Of a DNA stretch of 64,000 nucleotides, positions 33,928 through 42,758 are shown piece after piece; the first letter of the stretch is position 1; the number at the start of each line of letters is the position of its first letter. Source of the DNA: Blautia sp. (lineage in GTDB: Bacteria > Bacillota > Clostridia > Lachnospirales > Lachnospiraceae). The stretch lies in assembly GCA_017515325.1 (NCBI GenBank), contig JAFWGA010000008.1, positions 1 through 64,000 of the forward strand. Reading direction: 5' to 3'. The notes beneath the pieces were generated by a model. It made no database searches. It saw only the letters and a program-made list of their open reading frames with translations, and was not told the DNA's origin. Made by a program: the position numbers and the translations under genes.

Positions 33928-34671
33928 ATGAAAACGGTATTTATAGATTGCAGTCCTAAAAAAAAGCTGAGTGCCTCCGGATTCATTATGGGCGTTACCA
34001 GCGTATTTGTTCGGGGGATAAAAAAGAAGGAAAAACTGATAACCATTGCGGATCATGAACGGATTACAGGTGAGATTTCAGATGCAGATACGGTGGTTTT
34101 TTCCATGCCGCTTTATGTGGATGGAGTTCCGTCACATCTGCTTCCTTTTCTCAAGAAGATGGAAAGGTTCTGTCATGATCATAACAAAGACATTAATGTT
34201 TATGTTATAGCAAACAACGGCTTTATAGAAGGAAAGCAGAATGAACCCTTGATGCAGGTTATGGAGAATTTCTGCGAACGGAGCGGGATAAAATGGTGTG
34301 GCGGTCTCGGCATCGGCGGCGGAGTAATGATGAATGTTATGCGTATTCTCCTTGTGGTGTTTCTGGGAATTGCATTATTGCGTACACTTCTGTCCGGGAT
34401 AAGCGAAGGAACATTTTTTCAGGCATGGCCTTGGGTCATATATGGAAAACAGATTCTGGAGATTCTGGTTCTGGGATGCGGCGTAATCATATTCGATATA
34501 TGGCTTGCGGTCTGTATCAACAGAAAAAAAGAATATGGCAAGCATTATACACGGATCATGCTGCCATCGTTTCTATTCATTATCTGTACAGATATTTTTT
34601 TTACAGTAATATCAGTGATCCAGGGCGGTATATTCAAAGGCTGGTTATCAAAGAAAGAACCGACATTGTGA
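33928..34671 (+). CDS. Flavodoxin-like protein with C-terminal membrane segments
   Basis: 247 residues, RBS GGGAGGAAATTGGCTT. Residues 1-130 are flavodoxin-like (VFIDCSPKKKLSASGFIMGV at the start, VFSMPLYVDGVPSHLLPFL in the middle). Residues about 135-235 contain three hydrophobic stretches (near 137-155, 175-195 and 208-230), an unusual addition that should place the reductase at the membrane. It starts 22 bases after the preceding flavodoxin gene. The function is unknown; it may pass electrons from NAD(P)H to a membrane acceptor. Confidence 0.75.
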   Translation: MKTVFIDCSPKKKLSASGFIMGVTSVFVRGIKKKEKLITIADHERITGEISDADTVVFSMPLYVDGVPSHLLPFLKKMERFCHDHNKDINVYVIANNGFIEGKQNEPLMQVMENFCERSGIKWCGGLGIGGGVMMNVMRILLVVFLGIALLRTLLSGISEGTFFQAWPWVIYGKQILEILVLGCGVIIFDIWLAVCINRKKEYGKHYTRIMLPSFLFIICTDIFFTVISVIQGGIFKGWLSKKEPTL

Positions 34672-34766
34672 AAGACCATATCTTCATTATGGCTTATTAG
34701 GCCCCATCCCAGATACCATTGAAACAATAATATCTTCCGGGATAAAGCACAATGGAGTATTATAAT

Positions 34767-35243
34767 ATGAAAGCATTGATTATTAATTGCAGTCCTGTCC
34801 GTACCGGAGCAGCCGCTGAAATAGTTCAGCTGGTTTCAGAACAGTTATCAAACAGGTATAGTGTTAAAAGTATCTGCATAGACGATTATTCGTTTGCGTT
34901 CTGTAGAGGGTGTCGCTTATGTCACAATACAGCGAAGTGTGTAATGAGGGATGCAAAAGTCATCGAAAATATAATAGACGAATATGATCAGGCGAATATT
35001 ATTGTATCTGTCTCTCCGTCATATTGGGCTGATATACCCGGGCAGTTTAAAGCATTTATCGATAGATGTACTCCATGGTGTAATACACATGAGCCACATG
35101 CAGCGATTAAGCCTGGAAAGAAGGGGTATGCTATTGCTTTGAGAACCGGACCGAATATGCCGGAATGTGAGAGAATTATCGGAAGTATTGAGCATTTTTA
35201 CGGACATTTGGAGAAACAACCACTGCTTCAACGTGGTCGGTGA
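34767..35243 (+). CDS. NADPH-dependent FMN reductase family protein
   Basis: 158 residues from the ATG at 34767. It begins MKALIINCSPVRTGAAAEIV with the flavin phosphate loop, then FCRGCRLCHNTAKCVMRDA and VSPSYWADIPGQFKAFIDR, as in iron-sulfur flavoprotein-like reductases. The C-terminus (EKQPLLQRGR) looks abrupt, and the next 100 bases remain open in another frame, so a frameshift near the end is possible but unproven. Confidence 0.78.
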   Translation: MKALIINCSPVRTGAAAEIVQLVSEQLSNRYSVKSICIDDYSFAFCRGCRLCHNTAKCVMRDAKVIENIIDEYDQANIIVSVSPSYWADIPGQFKAFIDRCTPWCNTHEPHAAIKPGKKGYAIALRTGPNMPECERIIGSIEHFYGHLEKQPLLQRGR

Positions 35244-35312
35244 CTGTGTGTTTGACTTCTGTTTTTATTTTGTCCGCGTTGAACGTGATGACGAATTTGG
35301 AAGGATGATAGC

Positions 35313-36179
35313 ATGGGTTTGAAAATAGCTTTGCTTCAATTGCTGCCGAAAGGCACTCTTTCAGGACAGCTGAAAAAAGGAAAAGCCGCTTGCATGCAGG
35401 CAAAGGAAATGGGGGCTGACATTGCACTGTTTCCGGAAATGTGGAGTGATGGGTATACTTTGCCACAGGATCACCTGGAGCTGGAGGCACTATCGATAGA
35501 TGTTGACAGCCAATTTGTACAATCCTTCAGAAACATCGCCTGCCAACTTCAGATGGCCATTGGAATTACTTTCCTTGAGAAACATGATCCCAAACCGTTC
35601 AATTCTATAATATTATTTGACAGGAATGGTATGGAACGGCTGCACTACTCAAAAGTCCATACCTGTGATTTTGATGCGGAGAAGGTTCTTTCTTCCGGGG
35701 ATGATTTTTATGTTGTGGATCTGGATATCGGAAGAGATACGGTTAAGGTCGGCTCAATGATTTGCTTTGATCGGGAGTTTCCGGAGAGCGCACGGATTTT
35801 GATGCTCAAAGGGGCAGAAGTGATTCTGGCACCCAACGCCTGTCCCATGGAAATCAACAGGCTGTCAGCCCTTCGTACCAGAGCGTATGAGAACATGCTT
35901 GCCATAGCCACTTGCAACTATCCGAAGGGGCAACCAGACTGCAACGGCCATTCCACTGTTTTCGACGGGGTTGCATGGCTTGAAGATGAACCGGGAGTAC
36001 GGGATATGTGTATTTTTGAAGCGCCGGAGGAAGAAGGCGTTTATCTGGCAGAGATTGACATGGATTTGTTGCGAAACTATCGAGAACATGAGGTTATGGG
36101 GAACAAGTACCGTCACCCTGACAAATACGGAATTCTGATCGGTTATGCTAAAAGAGCTGAAGGACATGAAAAACGGTAA
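35313..36179 (+). CDS. Carbon-nitrogen hydrolase (nitrilase superfamily)
   Basis: 288 residues, RBS GGAAGGATGATAGC. The Glu-Lys-Cys triad is visible: E in LFPEMWSDGY near residue 43, K in HYSKVHTCDF near 113 and C in SMICFDREFPES near 150. It is cytoplasmic and would hydrolyse an amide, carbamoyl or nitrile C-N bond. The family includes omega-amidase and N-carbamoylputrescine amidase-like enzymes, and the substrate cannot be assigned here. No obvious operon partner, though it lies 69 bases after a flavin reductase. Confidence 0.88.
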   Translation: MGLKIALLQLLPKGTLSGQLKKGKAACMQAKEMGADIALFPEMWSDGYTLPQDHLELEALSIDVDSQFVQSFRNIACQLQMAIGITFLEKHDPKPFNSIILFDRNGMERLHYSKVHTCDFDAEKVLSSGDDFYVVDLDIGRDTVKVGSMICFDREFPESARILMLKGAEVILAPNACPMEINRLSALRTRAYENMLAIATCNYPKGQPDCNGHSTVFDGVAWLEDEPGVRDMCIFEAPEEEGVYLAEIDMDLLRNYREHEVMGNKYRHPDKYGILIGYAKRAEGHEKR

Positions 36180-36287
36180 AAATACCAGACCCGAATATAA
36201 TCCATCCAATTGCTGTAAACGGCCAGAATGTATGGGATATTCTGAAACTGACCGTAGAGGAGGTGCAGGGCAACAGGCGCTGAACAT

Positions 36288-36440
36288 GAAGATATGTTTG
36301 TGCGCAGCGACGGGTACTTGACAGCATGGATGATGTATCAGTTGAGAGGTGACGAAGTGGCCGTGAAGGTTTTTATCGGGGAGGATGCCGAGATCCTTCA
36401 TAACGAGAACTGGCAGGATGTATTTCATCAGTTACAATAA
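36288..36440 (+). pseudogene. C-terminal remnant of an alpha/beta hydrolase
   Basis: About 50 codons read EDMFVRSDGYLTAWMMYQLR, GDEVAVKVFIGEDAEILHNE and NWQDVFHQLQ then stop, resembling the C-terminal end of a secreted or cytoplasmic alpha/beta hydrolase. Nothing upstream in frame continues the domain. It belongs to the block of decayed genes. Confidence 0.55.
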
Positions 36441-36446
36441 AACACA

Positions 36447-36486
36447 GCTCCCGGTCACCGGAAATCATAATCCGATGATCGGGAGC
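36447..36486 (+). terminator. Hairpin GCTCCCG/CGGGAGC
   Basis: GCTCCCG (36447-36453) pairs with CGGGAGC (36480-36486), followed by GTTGCGTTT. It lies right after the hydrolase remnant and was probably its terminator. Confidence 0.5.
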
Positions 36487-36502
36487 GTTGCGTTTACCCG
36501 GC

Positions 36503-36770
36503 TCAGTCCTCAAAGGTGGAGCCGTTTTTGAAGGTGAAGGTCAGGCGACCATCCGAGTAGGCCGTGGCATAGTCCGGCAGGCCGCACCAGAGCTTTTCGC
36601 TGATGGTTGTGACCTCGCCGTCCTGTTGTTTCAGTTACCGGAGGAAGTCCTCCATCGTACTGCGCGGTCCCGGATATCGCTGATCTGCTGTGTTACCGCA
36701 TCCTTCTTGGCCTCGGCTTCCTTGAACTTCTGGCTGAGGGAATCGAAGCGTTGATTGTTCTCGAAAGCCT
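36503..36770 (-). pseudogene. C-terminal remnant of a serine site-specific recombinase
   Basis: On the minus strand the translation gives a coiled-coil stretch (NNQRFDSLSQKFKEAEAKKD), then in another frame MEDFLR, an in-frame stop, LKQQDGEVTTISEKLWCGLP and YSDGRLTFTFKNGS with a stop at 36503. This matches the C-terminal end of large serine recombinases (TnpX/resolvase type) of conjugative transposons. At least one frameshift and one nonsense codon are present. It is direct evidence that a mobile element once inserted here. Confidence 0.65.
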
Positions 36771-36785
36771 TATTTGATATCAGGT

Positions 36786-38822
36786 TTATCCTTCTACGAC
36801 AGAGAGGATGCGCTCTGTGAACTGTGCGATATCACCGGTCATCTGCTCATCCAGCGCGGTACGATTTTCCTGCTGTCTGGCGAGAGCGGCCTCAAGTTCG
36901 GAGATCTCAGCGGCAAAATCGTCATCCTCAGTTTTTTCCATGAGGCCATGCATGAGAGTCCACAGGTTTTCGCCGTCAAAACGGATCATATCTTCACCCC
37001 AGGTGCCCACAGCCTTATTGAACATCTTGTCCAGCATGTAGTCGTAGGTTTCCCGGCTGAAGCTGTATGCATACCAGTTATAATCCACGGAGGTCAGGCA
37101 ATCTTCCAGTGCCGTAATCACATTGCCTTCCCTGAGCGCCGCGATAGCTGCCTCCAATGCTTCGATATTGACGTTTGTCTGCTCAAAGGGGAACACGGTG
37201 TTGTCCTCCCAATCGAAGGCTGTGGTAGCGGCGACGATATCCTTAAAGAGCGGCTGGGTGGCGGCGTCCAGCGCAAGACCCTCCTCACGGAGAGAGGCAG
37301 CGGCTTCGACGTCGTTGTTTTCCAGGGCGGAGGCATAATCCGAGTTCAGAGCGGCGATTTTCCCGTCGAGAGCAGCTGCAGCCTGCAGGTAAGAGTCAAT
37401 ATCCGCGCTGCCTTCATAGATTTCACTCATCACCTGAAAGCGGTTGGAGAAGTTCATCGGCCGGGCTGCCAGTGAATCCAGGCTCAGCGCATATTGTCTG
37501 AACAACTCGATGGTCTTCGCCCAGGCGGCTTCGTCCACGCCAAGAATCACATTGTCCATGGTGGAGTGATAGGCAGGACCATGATAGATGGATTCAGGCT
37601 CGGCATGGGAAGCGACGATGGCGGGAACGCCCGCGCGAACATAGCCGAAGTCCTCTGTCCAGCAAGTGGTGGGAGATTTGGCCTCGAAGCCGTAGGAACC
37701 GTCGGCATAGACTGGTGTCCCGATCATGGCAGCGAAATCCTCAACCTCATAGGTCGCGGCGGCGGCAAAAGCGGTGTGCCCCTGCACGGGATACATGCCG
37801 TCGATATTCAACACCACAAAGCCGGTGTCAGCCCACTCGGGATGAGTCTGGGTGATCTCGGCGTAAGCGCCGGCAGACCAGTCATATTCCGTGTCTGCGT
37901 GACCCCATTCCTCTGCGCCATGGGCGACAAAACGGATCGTCTTATCCGGCGTATAGCCGCTGTTGACCAGCTCGCGGGCAATCGAGAGCATCGTGCCGAC
38001 GCCTGAGGCATCGTCAAAGAATGAGTGGTAATAGCCGTCATAGTGGGCAAAGAAGTAGATGACCTCGTCCGTCGCACCGGGGATTTCACCCCAGATGTTC
38101 TGGCTCTGGCCGTCGTGGGTGACCACGCTGTCCACATCGAGAATCACCTTCGCCTCGCCGCCGTTTTCCTCCGCGAGCCTGCGCAGGATGGCTGCGCTGT
38201 TCTGACTCAGGGCAAAGGCCGGAACGTCGTCCGGGCCACAGTAATCCTGGGAACCGATGGTGTCTGCGTCATAGTAAGCGTAGCCGGATACATTGCAGAC
38301 CAGGGAACACAAAGCCCCATGAAGGTGGGCTTCATATGCGGGAATCTCCACCCACCAGTCCTCTGCCTGGTCAATGTCAAAAAGTACGACCTTGCCCTCG
38401 ACGTCGAGCCCCTCGTACTCCTCGGCAGTGCCTCTGCCTACGTAAACCACAGAGACTTCCTGCATGTCGCAGGTCAGATTCGTTGCGAATCCGCCAAGGG
38501 GGAAAAACTGCTGCTCGCCATCGGCGTCGGTGTAATATACGCGGGCGCGGTTGAAGGTCCAGTTGTCCACGGTAAAGGGATCGACTGTCACGTTCTGCAG
38601 GCCGATGTCTTTCATGGTCTGTTCGATGAACGCGGCTGCCTGCTTCTCGGCAGGAGAGCCACTGGAGCGGTTGCCGACATCCGAGTTATCACCCATGTCG
38701 GCGATGGTCTGGGTCACGGTGCGGGCAAAGTCGACAGCATCGGGAGACACGGCGTTCCCGGCAAAAGCGACGCTATTTGTGCCGACCAGAAGAAAAAGAA
38801 ACAGGGTAAGGAATTTTTTCAT
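36786..38822 (-). CDS. Secreted M28-family zinc aminopeptidase
   Basis: 678 residues from the ATG at 38822 (TTAGGAGGTGG). A signal peptide ends near residue 21 (SVAFA). A protease-associated domain is inserted (about 95-205: VYVGRGTAEEYEGLDVEGKV). The M28 core has AHYDGYYHSFFDDASGVG (His and bridging Asp), AEEWG (catalytic Glu), NIDGM and YHSTMD (His) zinc motifs. The C-terminal 200 residues are helical, acidic and of unknown role. It probably removes N-terminal amino acids from peptides outside the cell. The long structured leader with terminator upstream may control it. Confidence 0.9.
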   Translation of the reverse strand: MKKFLTLFLFLLVGTNSVAFAGNAVSPDAVDFARTVTQTIADMGDNSDVGNRSSGSPAEKQAAAFIEQTMKDIGLQNVTVDPFTVDNWTFNRARVYYTDADGEQQFFPLGGFATNLTCDMQEVSVVYVGRGTAEEYEGLDVEGKVVLFDIDQAEDWWVEIPAYEAHLHGALCSLVCNVSGYAYYDADTIGSQDYCGPDDVPAFALSQNSAAILRRLAEENGGEAKVILDVDSVVTHDGQSQNIWGEIPGATDEVIYFFAHYDGYYHSFFDDASGVGTMLSIARELVNSGYTPDKTIRFVAHGAEEWGHADTEYDWSAGAYAEITQTHPEWADTGFVVLNIDGMYPVQGHTAFAAAATYEVEDFAAMIGTPVYADGSYGFEAKSPTTCWTEDFGYVRAGVPAIVASHAEPESIYHGPAYHSTMDNVILGVDEAAWAKTIELFRQYALSLDSLAARPMNFSNRFQVMSEIYEGSADIDSYLQAAAALDGKIAALNSDYASALENNDVEAAASLREEGLALDAATQPLFKDIVAATTAFDWEDNTVFPFEQTNVNIEALEAAIAALREGNVITALEDCLTSVDYNWYAYSFSRETYDYMLDKMFNKAVGTWGEDMIRFDGENLWTLMHGLMEKTEDDDFAAEISELEAALARQQENRTALDEQMTGDIAQFTERILSVVEG

Positions 38823-38880
38823 GGGATTCCACCTCCTAATTTTAATCTGTCGCAGGCTGGCTGGGTAAACAAAATGGGAT

Positions 38881-38917
38881 AAAAAAAAGAGTGATGCACA
38901 CGCATCACCCCGCTCTT
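38881..38917 (-). terminator. Intrinsic terminator upstream of the M28 gene
   Basis: On the minus strand GAGCGGGGTGATGC and GCATCACTC form a stem with loop GTGT, followed by eight T's. It ends about 60 bases before the M28 start codon, with the same direction. Confidence 0.8.
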
Positions 38918-39244
38918 TCAAAAGATATCCGAATGATATCTATTAAACAGATATTGAGATAAGGATCAGAGTCTATACAGTAAAGGACTTACTTTTACTA
39001 CTCTTATTGACCATCTCACCAGGATGTGCGTCTAAACACGGTGAAACTGAGCTTTTAACTCAATCAATAAAATGCAGCGAAAGCTGCGTGCGAGTTTATA
39101 CCCCGCATCGGCATTTGACCCCGGCTGTCCGTTCGGCCTTTGCTCATTGCGCACGGTCGTGTGCTGAATCGTCACGACTGCTCTTAGAGGAGGGGGTCTG
39201 TCATTTACCCGGAATGACTCTCTATTCATTCCTTATCTGCGACG
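38918..39244 (-). ncRNA. Candidate structured RNA or long leader ahead of the M28 gene
   Basis: A perfect promoter on one side and an intrinsic terminator on the other delimit about 360 bases of minus-strand transcript. It contains several stems, among them GGAATGA/TCATTCC, GTCGTG/CACGAC, GCAGC-TTTC-GCTGC and GATATC/GATATC. It has no convincing ORF. I cannot match it to a known class: T-box, cobalamin, c-di-GMP, c-di-AMP, tmRNA and RNase P signatures are not seen. It is either an independent small RNA or an attenuator for the peptidase gene. Confidence 0.55.
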
Positions 39245-39250
39245 AATGGG

Positions 39251-39279
39251 ATTATATAGCGAATCGATATGCTTGTCAA
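39251..39279 (-). promoter_or_regulatory. Perfect sigma-A promoter for the candidate RNA
   Basis: On the minus strand TTGACA (39279-39274), 17 bases, TATAAT (39256-39251). Both boxes are consensus, the strongest promoter seen in the window. Confidence 0.8.
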
Positions 39280-39298
39280 GTAAGGATTGCCACGTAAA

Positions 39299-39400
39299 TA
39301 AATAACTCCAGTGCAAAAAGCATGTTCCCACGGCGAGCTTGCTCGCCGGTGGGGTCAATGCTTGAATGCATGCCTCAATATGAGCATGGAATGGTGCGGC
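39299..39400 (-). repeat. Terminator-like repeat, family II copy 3
   Basis: In reverse it reads CATGCTCATATTGAGG ... CCCCACCGGCGAGC / GCTCGCCGTGGG ... CATGCTTTTTGCACTGGAGT, a diverged copy of 28119-28211. Stem positions change in pairs (CAAGC/GCTTG to CGAGC/GCTCG). Confidence 0.7.
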
Positions 39401-39543
39401 AGCACCATGGGAATGCGAATATGGGGGAGGATTGTGGAAACGCGCAGCGCGAAACAATCCGTAACCGTGAAGCGCGCCTTCACCGATGCCTCATCGTGGT
39501 AAGGCTATGTGCAGCGGACCTCGTTTTTGTATTTTTGGTTGCA

Positions 39544-39595
39544 CTGCCAGACGGTCCGCGCGGCGGATGTGACTGTCTGGCAGGTTGTTTTTGTG
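39544..39595 (+). terminator. Hairpin CTGCCAGAC/GTCTGGCAG with T-rich tail
   Basis: CTGCCAGAC (39544-39552) pairs with GTCTGGCAG (39575-39583), followed by GTTGTTTTTG. No intact gene precedes it, so it may be left from a lost gene. Confidence 0.5.
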
Positions 39596-39657
39596 CATGT
39601 TTACAGATAGTATCTTGAAAAAGCGAGCCGTGATGAGTACAATATTAGACGGCGACT

Positions 39658-39867
39658 TTGCCAACGCTTCTGGAAGTTTTCCGATCATTGATCGGTAACG
39701 GTGCTACTGTTGTTGTGATAGAACATGACCTTGATGTGATCAGGAATGCAGATTATGTCATCGATATGGGTCCTGGCGGTGGTGAGGAAGGCGGAAGGAT
39801 AGTAGCCGGCGGAACGCCTGACGAGATAAAAGAATGCAGCGATAGCGTTACGGGAAAGTTTCTATGA
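39658..39867 (+). pseudogene. C-terminal remnant of a UvrA-like ABC ATPase
   Basis: About 65 codons ([60 protein letters not shown]) match the C-terminal ATPase end of UvrA or a UvrA paralogue: the D-loop histidine region and the terminal GP-GG signature are clear. The signature motif, Walker B and the rest of the protein are absent. It is a decayed gene. Confidence 0.75.
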
Positions 39868-39892
39868 TCAGCAGGATCTGAAGGGAGTGAAA

Positions 39893-40435
39893 ATGCGTCT
39901 ATATCATACTGGACCGGAGATCATAATGGATCCGGACATCACGATTGGAAGGAAGAATGCTGATTTTGGACAGGGCTTTTACCTGACTGATGATCTGGAC
40001 TTTACCAGACGCTGGGCCCGGGAACGAACCCCGTATGTGAATATCTACGAGCTGGATGAGGATGACCTGGTTATTCGCAGGTTTTTCCGTAATACGGATT
40101 GGTTCAGGTACATCTTTCAGAACCGTCGTGGCCTGGCGGACAGGATTACTGCTGATGTAATCATAGGCCCGATTGCCAACGATACGATCTACGATACCTT
40201 CGGGATTATTACAAGCGGCCTGCTGAAGGATGAGGATGCGATAAAGCTTCTGCTGATAGGGCCACAGTATACGCAGATCGTGTTGAAGACAGAGCGGGCT
40301 GTGAAAAACCTCCGATGGATTTCGGCAGAAGTTCTGAACGCTGGCGAAATCATCAAATATCGAGAAATTGTTACAGCTGAAGAGGAAGCATATCAGAAGC
40401 TGTTTTCTGAAGAAGTGGAACGGTTACAGCCGTAA
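39893..40435 (+). CDS. DUF3990 protein, ADP-ribosyltransferase-like
   Basis: 180 residues from the ATG at 39893 (GGGAG upstream; GTG at 39887 is possible). It starts MRLYHTGPEIIMDPDITIGR and has DFGQGFYLTDDLDFTRRWA, the conserved core of DUF3990. That family shares the H-Y pattern of ADP-ribosyltransferase folds. An enzymatic or toxin-like role is an inference from the fold. Such genes often have a small DUF3791-type partner, and none is seen here. It begins 25 bases after the UvrA remnant and is surrounded by pseudogenes, yet remains intact. Confidence 0.75.
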   Translation: MRLYHTGPEIIMDPDITIGRKNADFGQGFYLTDDLDFTRRWARERTPYVNIYELDEDDLVIRRFFRNTDWFRYIFQNRRGLADRITADVIIGPIANDTIYDTFGIITSGLLKDEDAIKLLLIGPQYTQIVLKTERAVKNLRWISAEVLNAGEIIKYREIVTAEEEAYQKLFSEEVERLQP

Positions 40436-40588
40436 GATCTTCTGTAAACAAACCGATGCATCGGCCACATGACAGGGAAACCGGTTAATGAATCATAACG
40501 GAATGTGTCTGGATGGTACATGATGGCAGCCGGATTGAACCCTGATCTGCCCTTACAGAAATCTGATCGTGGGAACGGAGAAAACGGA

Positions 40589-41005
40589 AAAATTCTAGAT
40601 CTTCTGTATCACGGGCCGAGAAATGACCTTCCGGAAGGATACGCTCCAAAGGGTGTTATCAAGCTGCTGAACGATCACGCGGATGAACTACTCTGCGTGC
40701 GGGGCAACTGTGAGGCGGAAGTGGATCAGATGGTACTGCGTTTTCCTGTAATGGCTGAATATGCCTTGCTGTCTCTCGGATATCACATGATCTATATGAC
40801 GCATGGACATCACGCCAATGAGCAGAATCCGCCACTGCTAAAACCAGGAGATTATCTTTTGTGTGGCCATACGCATGTTCCAAAATGCATGGAGCATGAT
40901 TATTTCACATACCTGAACCCGGGATCGATCTCCATTCCGAAAGAAGATTCACCACGCAGCGATATGATTTTTGATGAAAAGAGCTTTGGCGTCTCTTCCC
41001 TGTGA
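40589..41005 (+). pseudogene. N-terminally truncated YfcE-type phosphodiesterase
   Basis: The frame reads LLYHGPRNDLPEGYAPKGVI then VRGNCEAEVDQM, MTHGHHANEQ, LLCGHTHVPK and NPGSISIPK, the C-terminal three quarters of a YfcE/MJ0936 metallophosphoesterase. The first about 35 residues, carrying the essential DxH metal ligands, are missing. The open frame extends to 40505 in unrelated sequence. It probably makes no active enzyme. Confidence 0.75.
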
Positions 41006-41024
41006 GGAAGAGGCGCCTTTTTTT
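40988..41024 (+). terminator. Intrinsic terminator of the yfcE remnant
   Basis: GGCGTCTCTTCC pairs with GGAAGAGGCGCC, followed by seven T's. The stem overlaps the stop codon. Confidence 0.8.
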
Positions 41025-41191
41025 GGAATTTGGATGACTGAGGCAGTCAGAGAGCTCTATGCTGCTGAAATATGTGTTGAAAAATCCAGATGATCGAATA
41101 TAATCTGATATGTATCATTGTGTCCAGGAACGGGAGCTGTATATGGATCTGAAATCACGGAACAACTCTGGATAAGGAGGATGTACTACCG

Positions 41192-41757
41192 TTGAACCTG
41201 ACTATGAACCGTTTCCCTGGCGGGAATTACACATCAACCTTCCGATGGGAGGACTCTGTGGGACCAAAGGACAGACGCCCCCGGCGGGCGGAAGTTGCCT
41301 GGCAATGCATTGAAACGAATCAGTTCGGACTGAATGAATTCGCAGACTGGTCGAGGCTGAACGGTTCAGATGTCATGATGACCGTGAACCTGGCAACCCG
41401 CGGCGTGCTGGAGGCTATGGACTGTGTCGAGTACTGCAACCTGGAGGGGGGAACTTACTGGTCCGATCTGCGCCGCAGCCACGGTTATGAAAAGCCTCAC
41501 GATTACAAATACTGGTGCCTGTCCAACGAGATCGACGGGCCTTGGCAGGTAGGGCAGAATACCGGCGCGGTTTCAAGGATAAATATGCCGTGAAAGAGGC
41601 TGTCATTCTCTCTCATCCGGATCCTAAAGCCACGAACACGGAAGACGAGCCGGATCATGTCCGGCCTTACGCCGGTGAAGCATCCCTGGAGGATGGTCTT
41701 TTGTGCGCCAGACTGAAACCTCTTTCCTGGAATGTCCTCCGTTTTAAACCGTGCTGA
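41192..41757 (+). pseudogene. Internally deleted GH51 alpha-L-arabinofuranosidase
   Basis: The first part (MNRFPGGNYTSTFRWEDSVG, NQFGLNEFADWSRLNG, VNLATRGVLEAMDCVEYCNL and WCLSNEIDGPWQVG) matches the catalytic barrel up to the acid/base Glu motif. It then jumps near 41570, in another frame, to HPDPKATNTEDEPDHVRPYA and PLSWNVLRFKPC, the C-terminal beta-domain end. About 250 central residues, including the nucleophile, are missing, as is the N-terminus. The gene is dead. No paralogue is visible in the window. Confidence 0.8.
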
Positions 41758-41903
41758 CCGGCTTTGTCTGATAAAGAGTAAGATGGGTGATAGAAATGAA
41801 AACACTCTGACGTCTTGGCCGCGGCAAAAGCGGCAGATATTCACGGGGATATTCTCACGATGCCGGAGGGGTATGATTCAAACGAAGTGGAAGGAGAAGC
41901 CGA

Positions 41904-42635
41904 ATGAAAATGGATACAAATACCGCAGATATCATCGCATCTTGTGGAGCACAGGTGATTCCAATGAATGAGGACACCTGGAGGATCGAAGATGGTGAGG
42001 TGCGTTTTTTTCTGCTGAAAGGAACGGAAAAAGCACTTTTGATCGATACAGGGATGACGATCCGGCAGCCGAAAGAGATCGCCTCCGCACTGACCGACCT
42101 TCCGGTTATGCTGCTGAACACCCACGCCGATCGGGATCATATAGGCGGCAATGATCAGTTTGAATCCTTTTATATGAACCCTGCAGATGAAGCGCAATAC
42201 AGTGCTTCCGGGAAGGGCGGCCGGATAATCCCTGTCCGGGACGGTGATGAAATCGACCTTGGTAATCGGAAGCTGAGGATCATTCATCTTCCCGGGCATA
42301 CTCCCGGGAGCATAGCAGTGCTGGATGTCAGCCGCCGTGTGCTGCTCAGCGGCGATCCAATCCAGGAGCATGGCAGGATCTTCATGTTCGGGGAACACCG
42401 GAACCTGGAGGATTATATCAGAAGCCTCGAGAAGCTGGAAACGATGGTTGGCAGCTTCGATGAAATCTGGCCTTCCCATGCGGATCTTCCGATTTTCCCT
42501 GACTGTATCTCGAGACTTTGTGAAGCGGCTGAAAGGATTCTGGGTAAGGAAGTCCAGGGGCATGAAGCAGAGCTCTTTGGGAAGAAGATCCTGGTCTATG
42601 ATATGGGATTCACGACCTTCCTGTGTGACGAATGA
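41904..42635 (+). CDS. MBL-fold metallo-hydrolase
   Basis: 243 residues, RBS AAGGAG. Metal motifs HADRDHIGG near residue 73 (HxDxDH form), PGHTPGS near 131, SGDPIQE near 150 and a terminal HADLPIF. It is a compact glyoxalase II/quinol-hydrolase-like domain with no extra regions. The substrate is unknown. It is intact although both flanking genes are decayed or hypothetical. Confidence 0.85.
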   Translation: MKMDTNTADIIASCGAQVIPMNEDTWRIEDGEVRFFLLKGTEKALLIDTGMTIRQPKEIASALTDLPVMLLNTHADRDHIGGNDQFESFYMNPADEAQYSASGKGGRIIPVRDGDEIDLGNRKLRIIHLPGHTPGSIAVLDVSRRVLLSGDPIQEHGRIFMFGEHRNLEDYIRSLEKLETMVGSFDEIWPSHADLPIFPDCISRLCEAAERILGKEVQGHEAELFGKKILVYDMGFTTFLCDE

Positions 42636-42758
42636 AGGGCAGGAATATCAGTCAGACGTGTGGGCGAGGTGTTTTATGGGCCCCCCGTAACTGGCGGATG
42701 ATACATGCAAGAGGTGGAGCCGGCTGCAGACCGGTCAGGACTGATGGAAAGAAGGGGT

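Noticed and set aside
39007-39297. 96-codon ORF on the plus strand
   Set aside because: It overlaps the candidate structured RNA, lacks an RBS and has no protein-like features.
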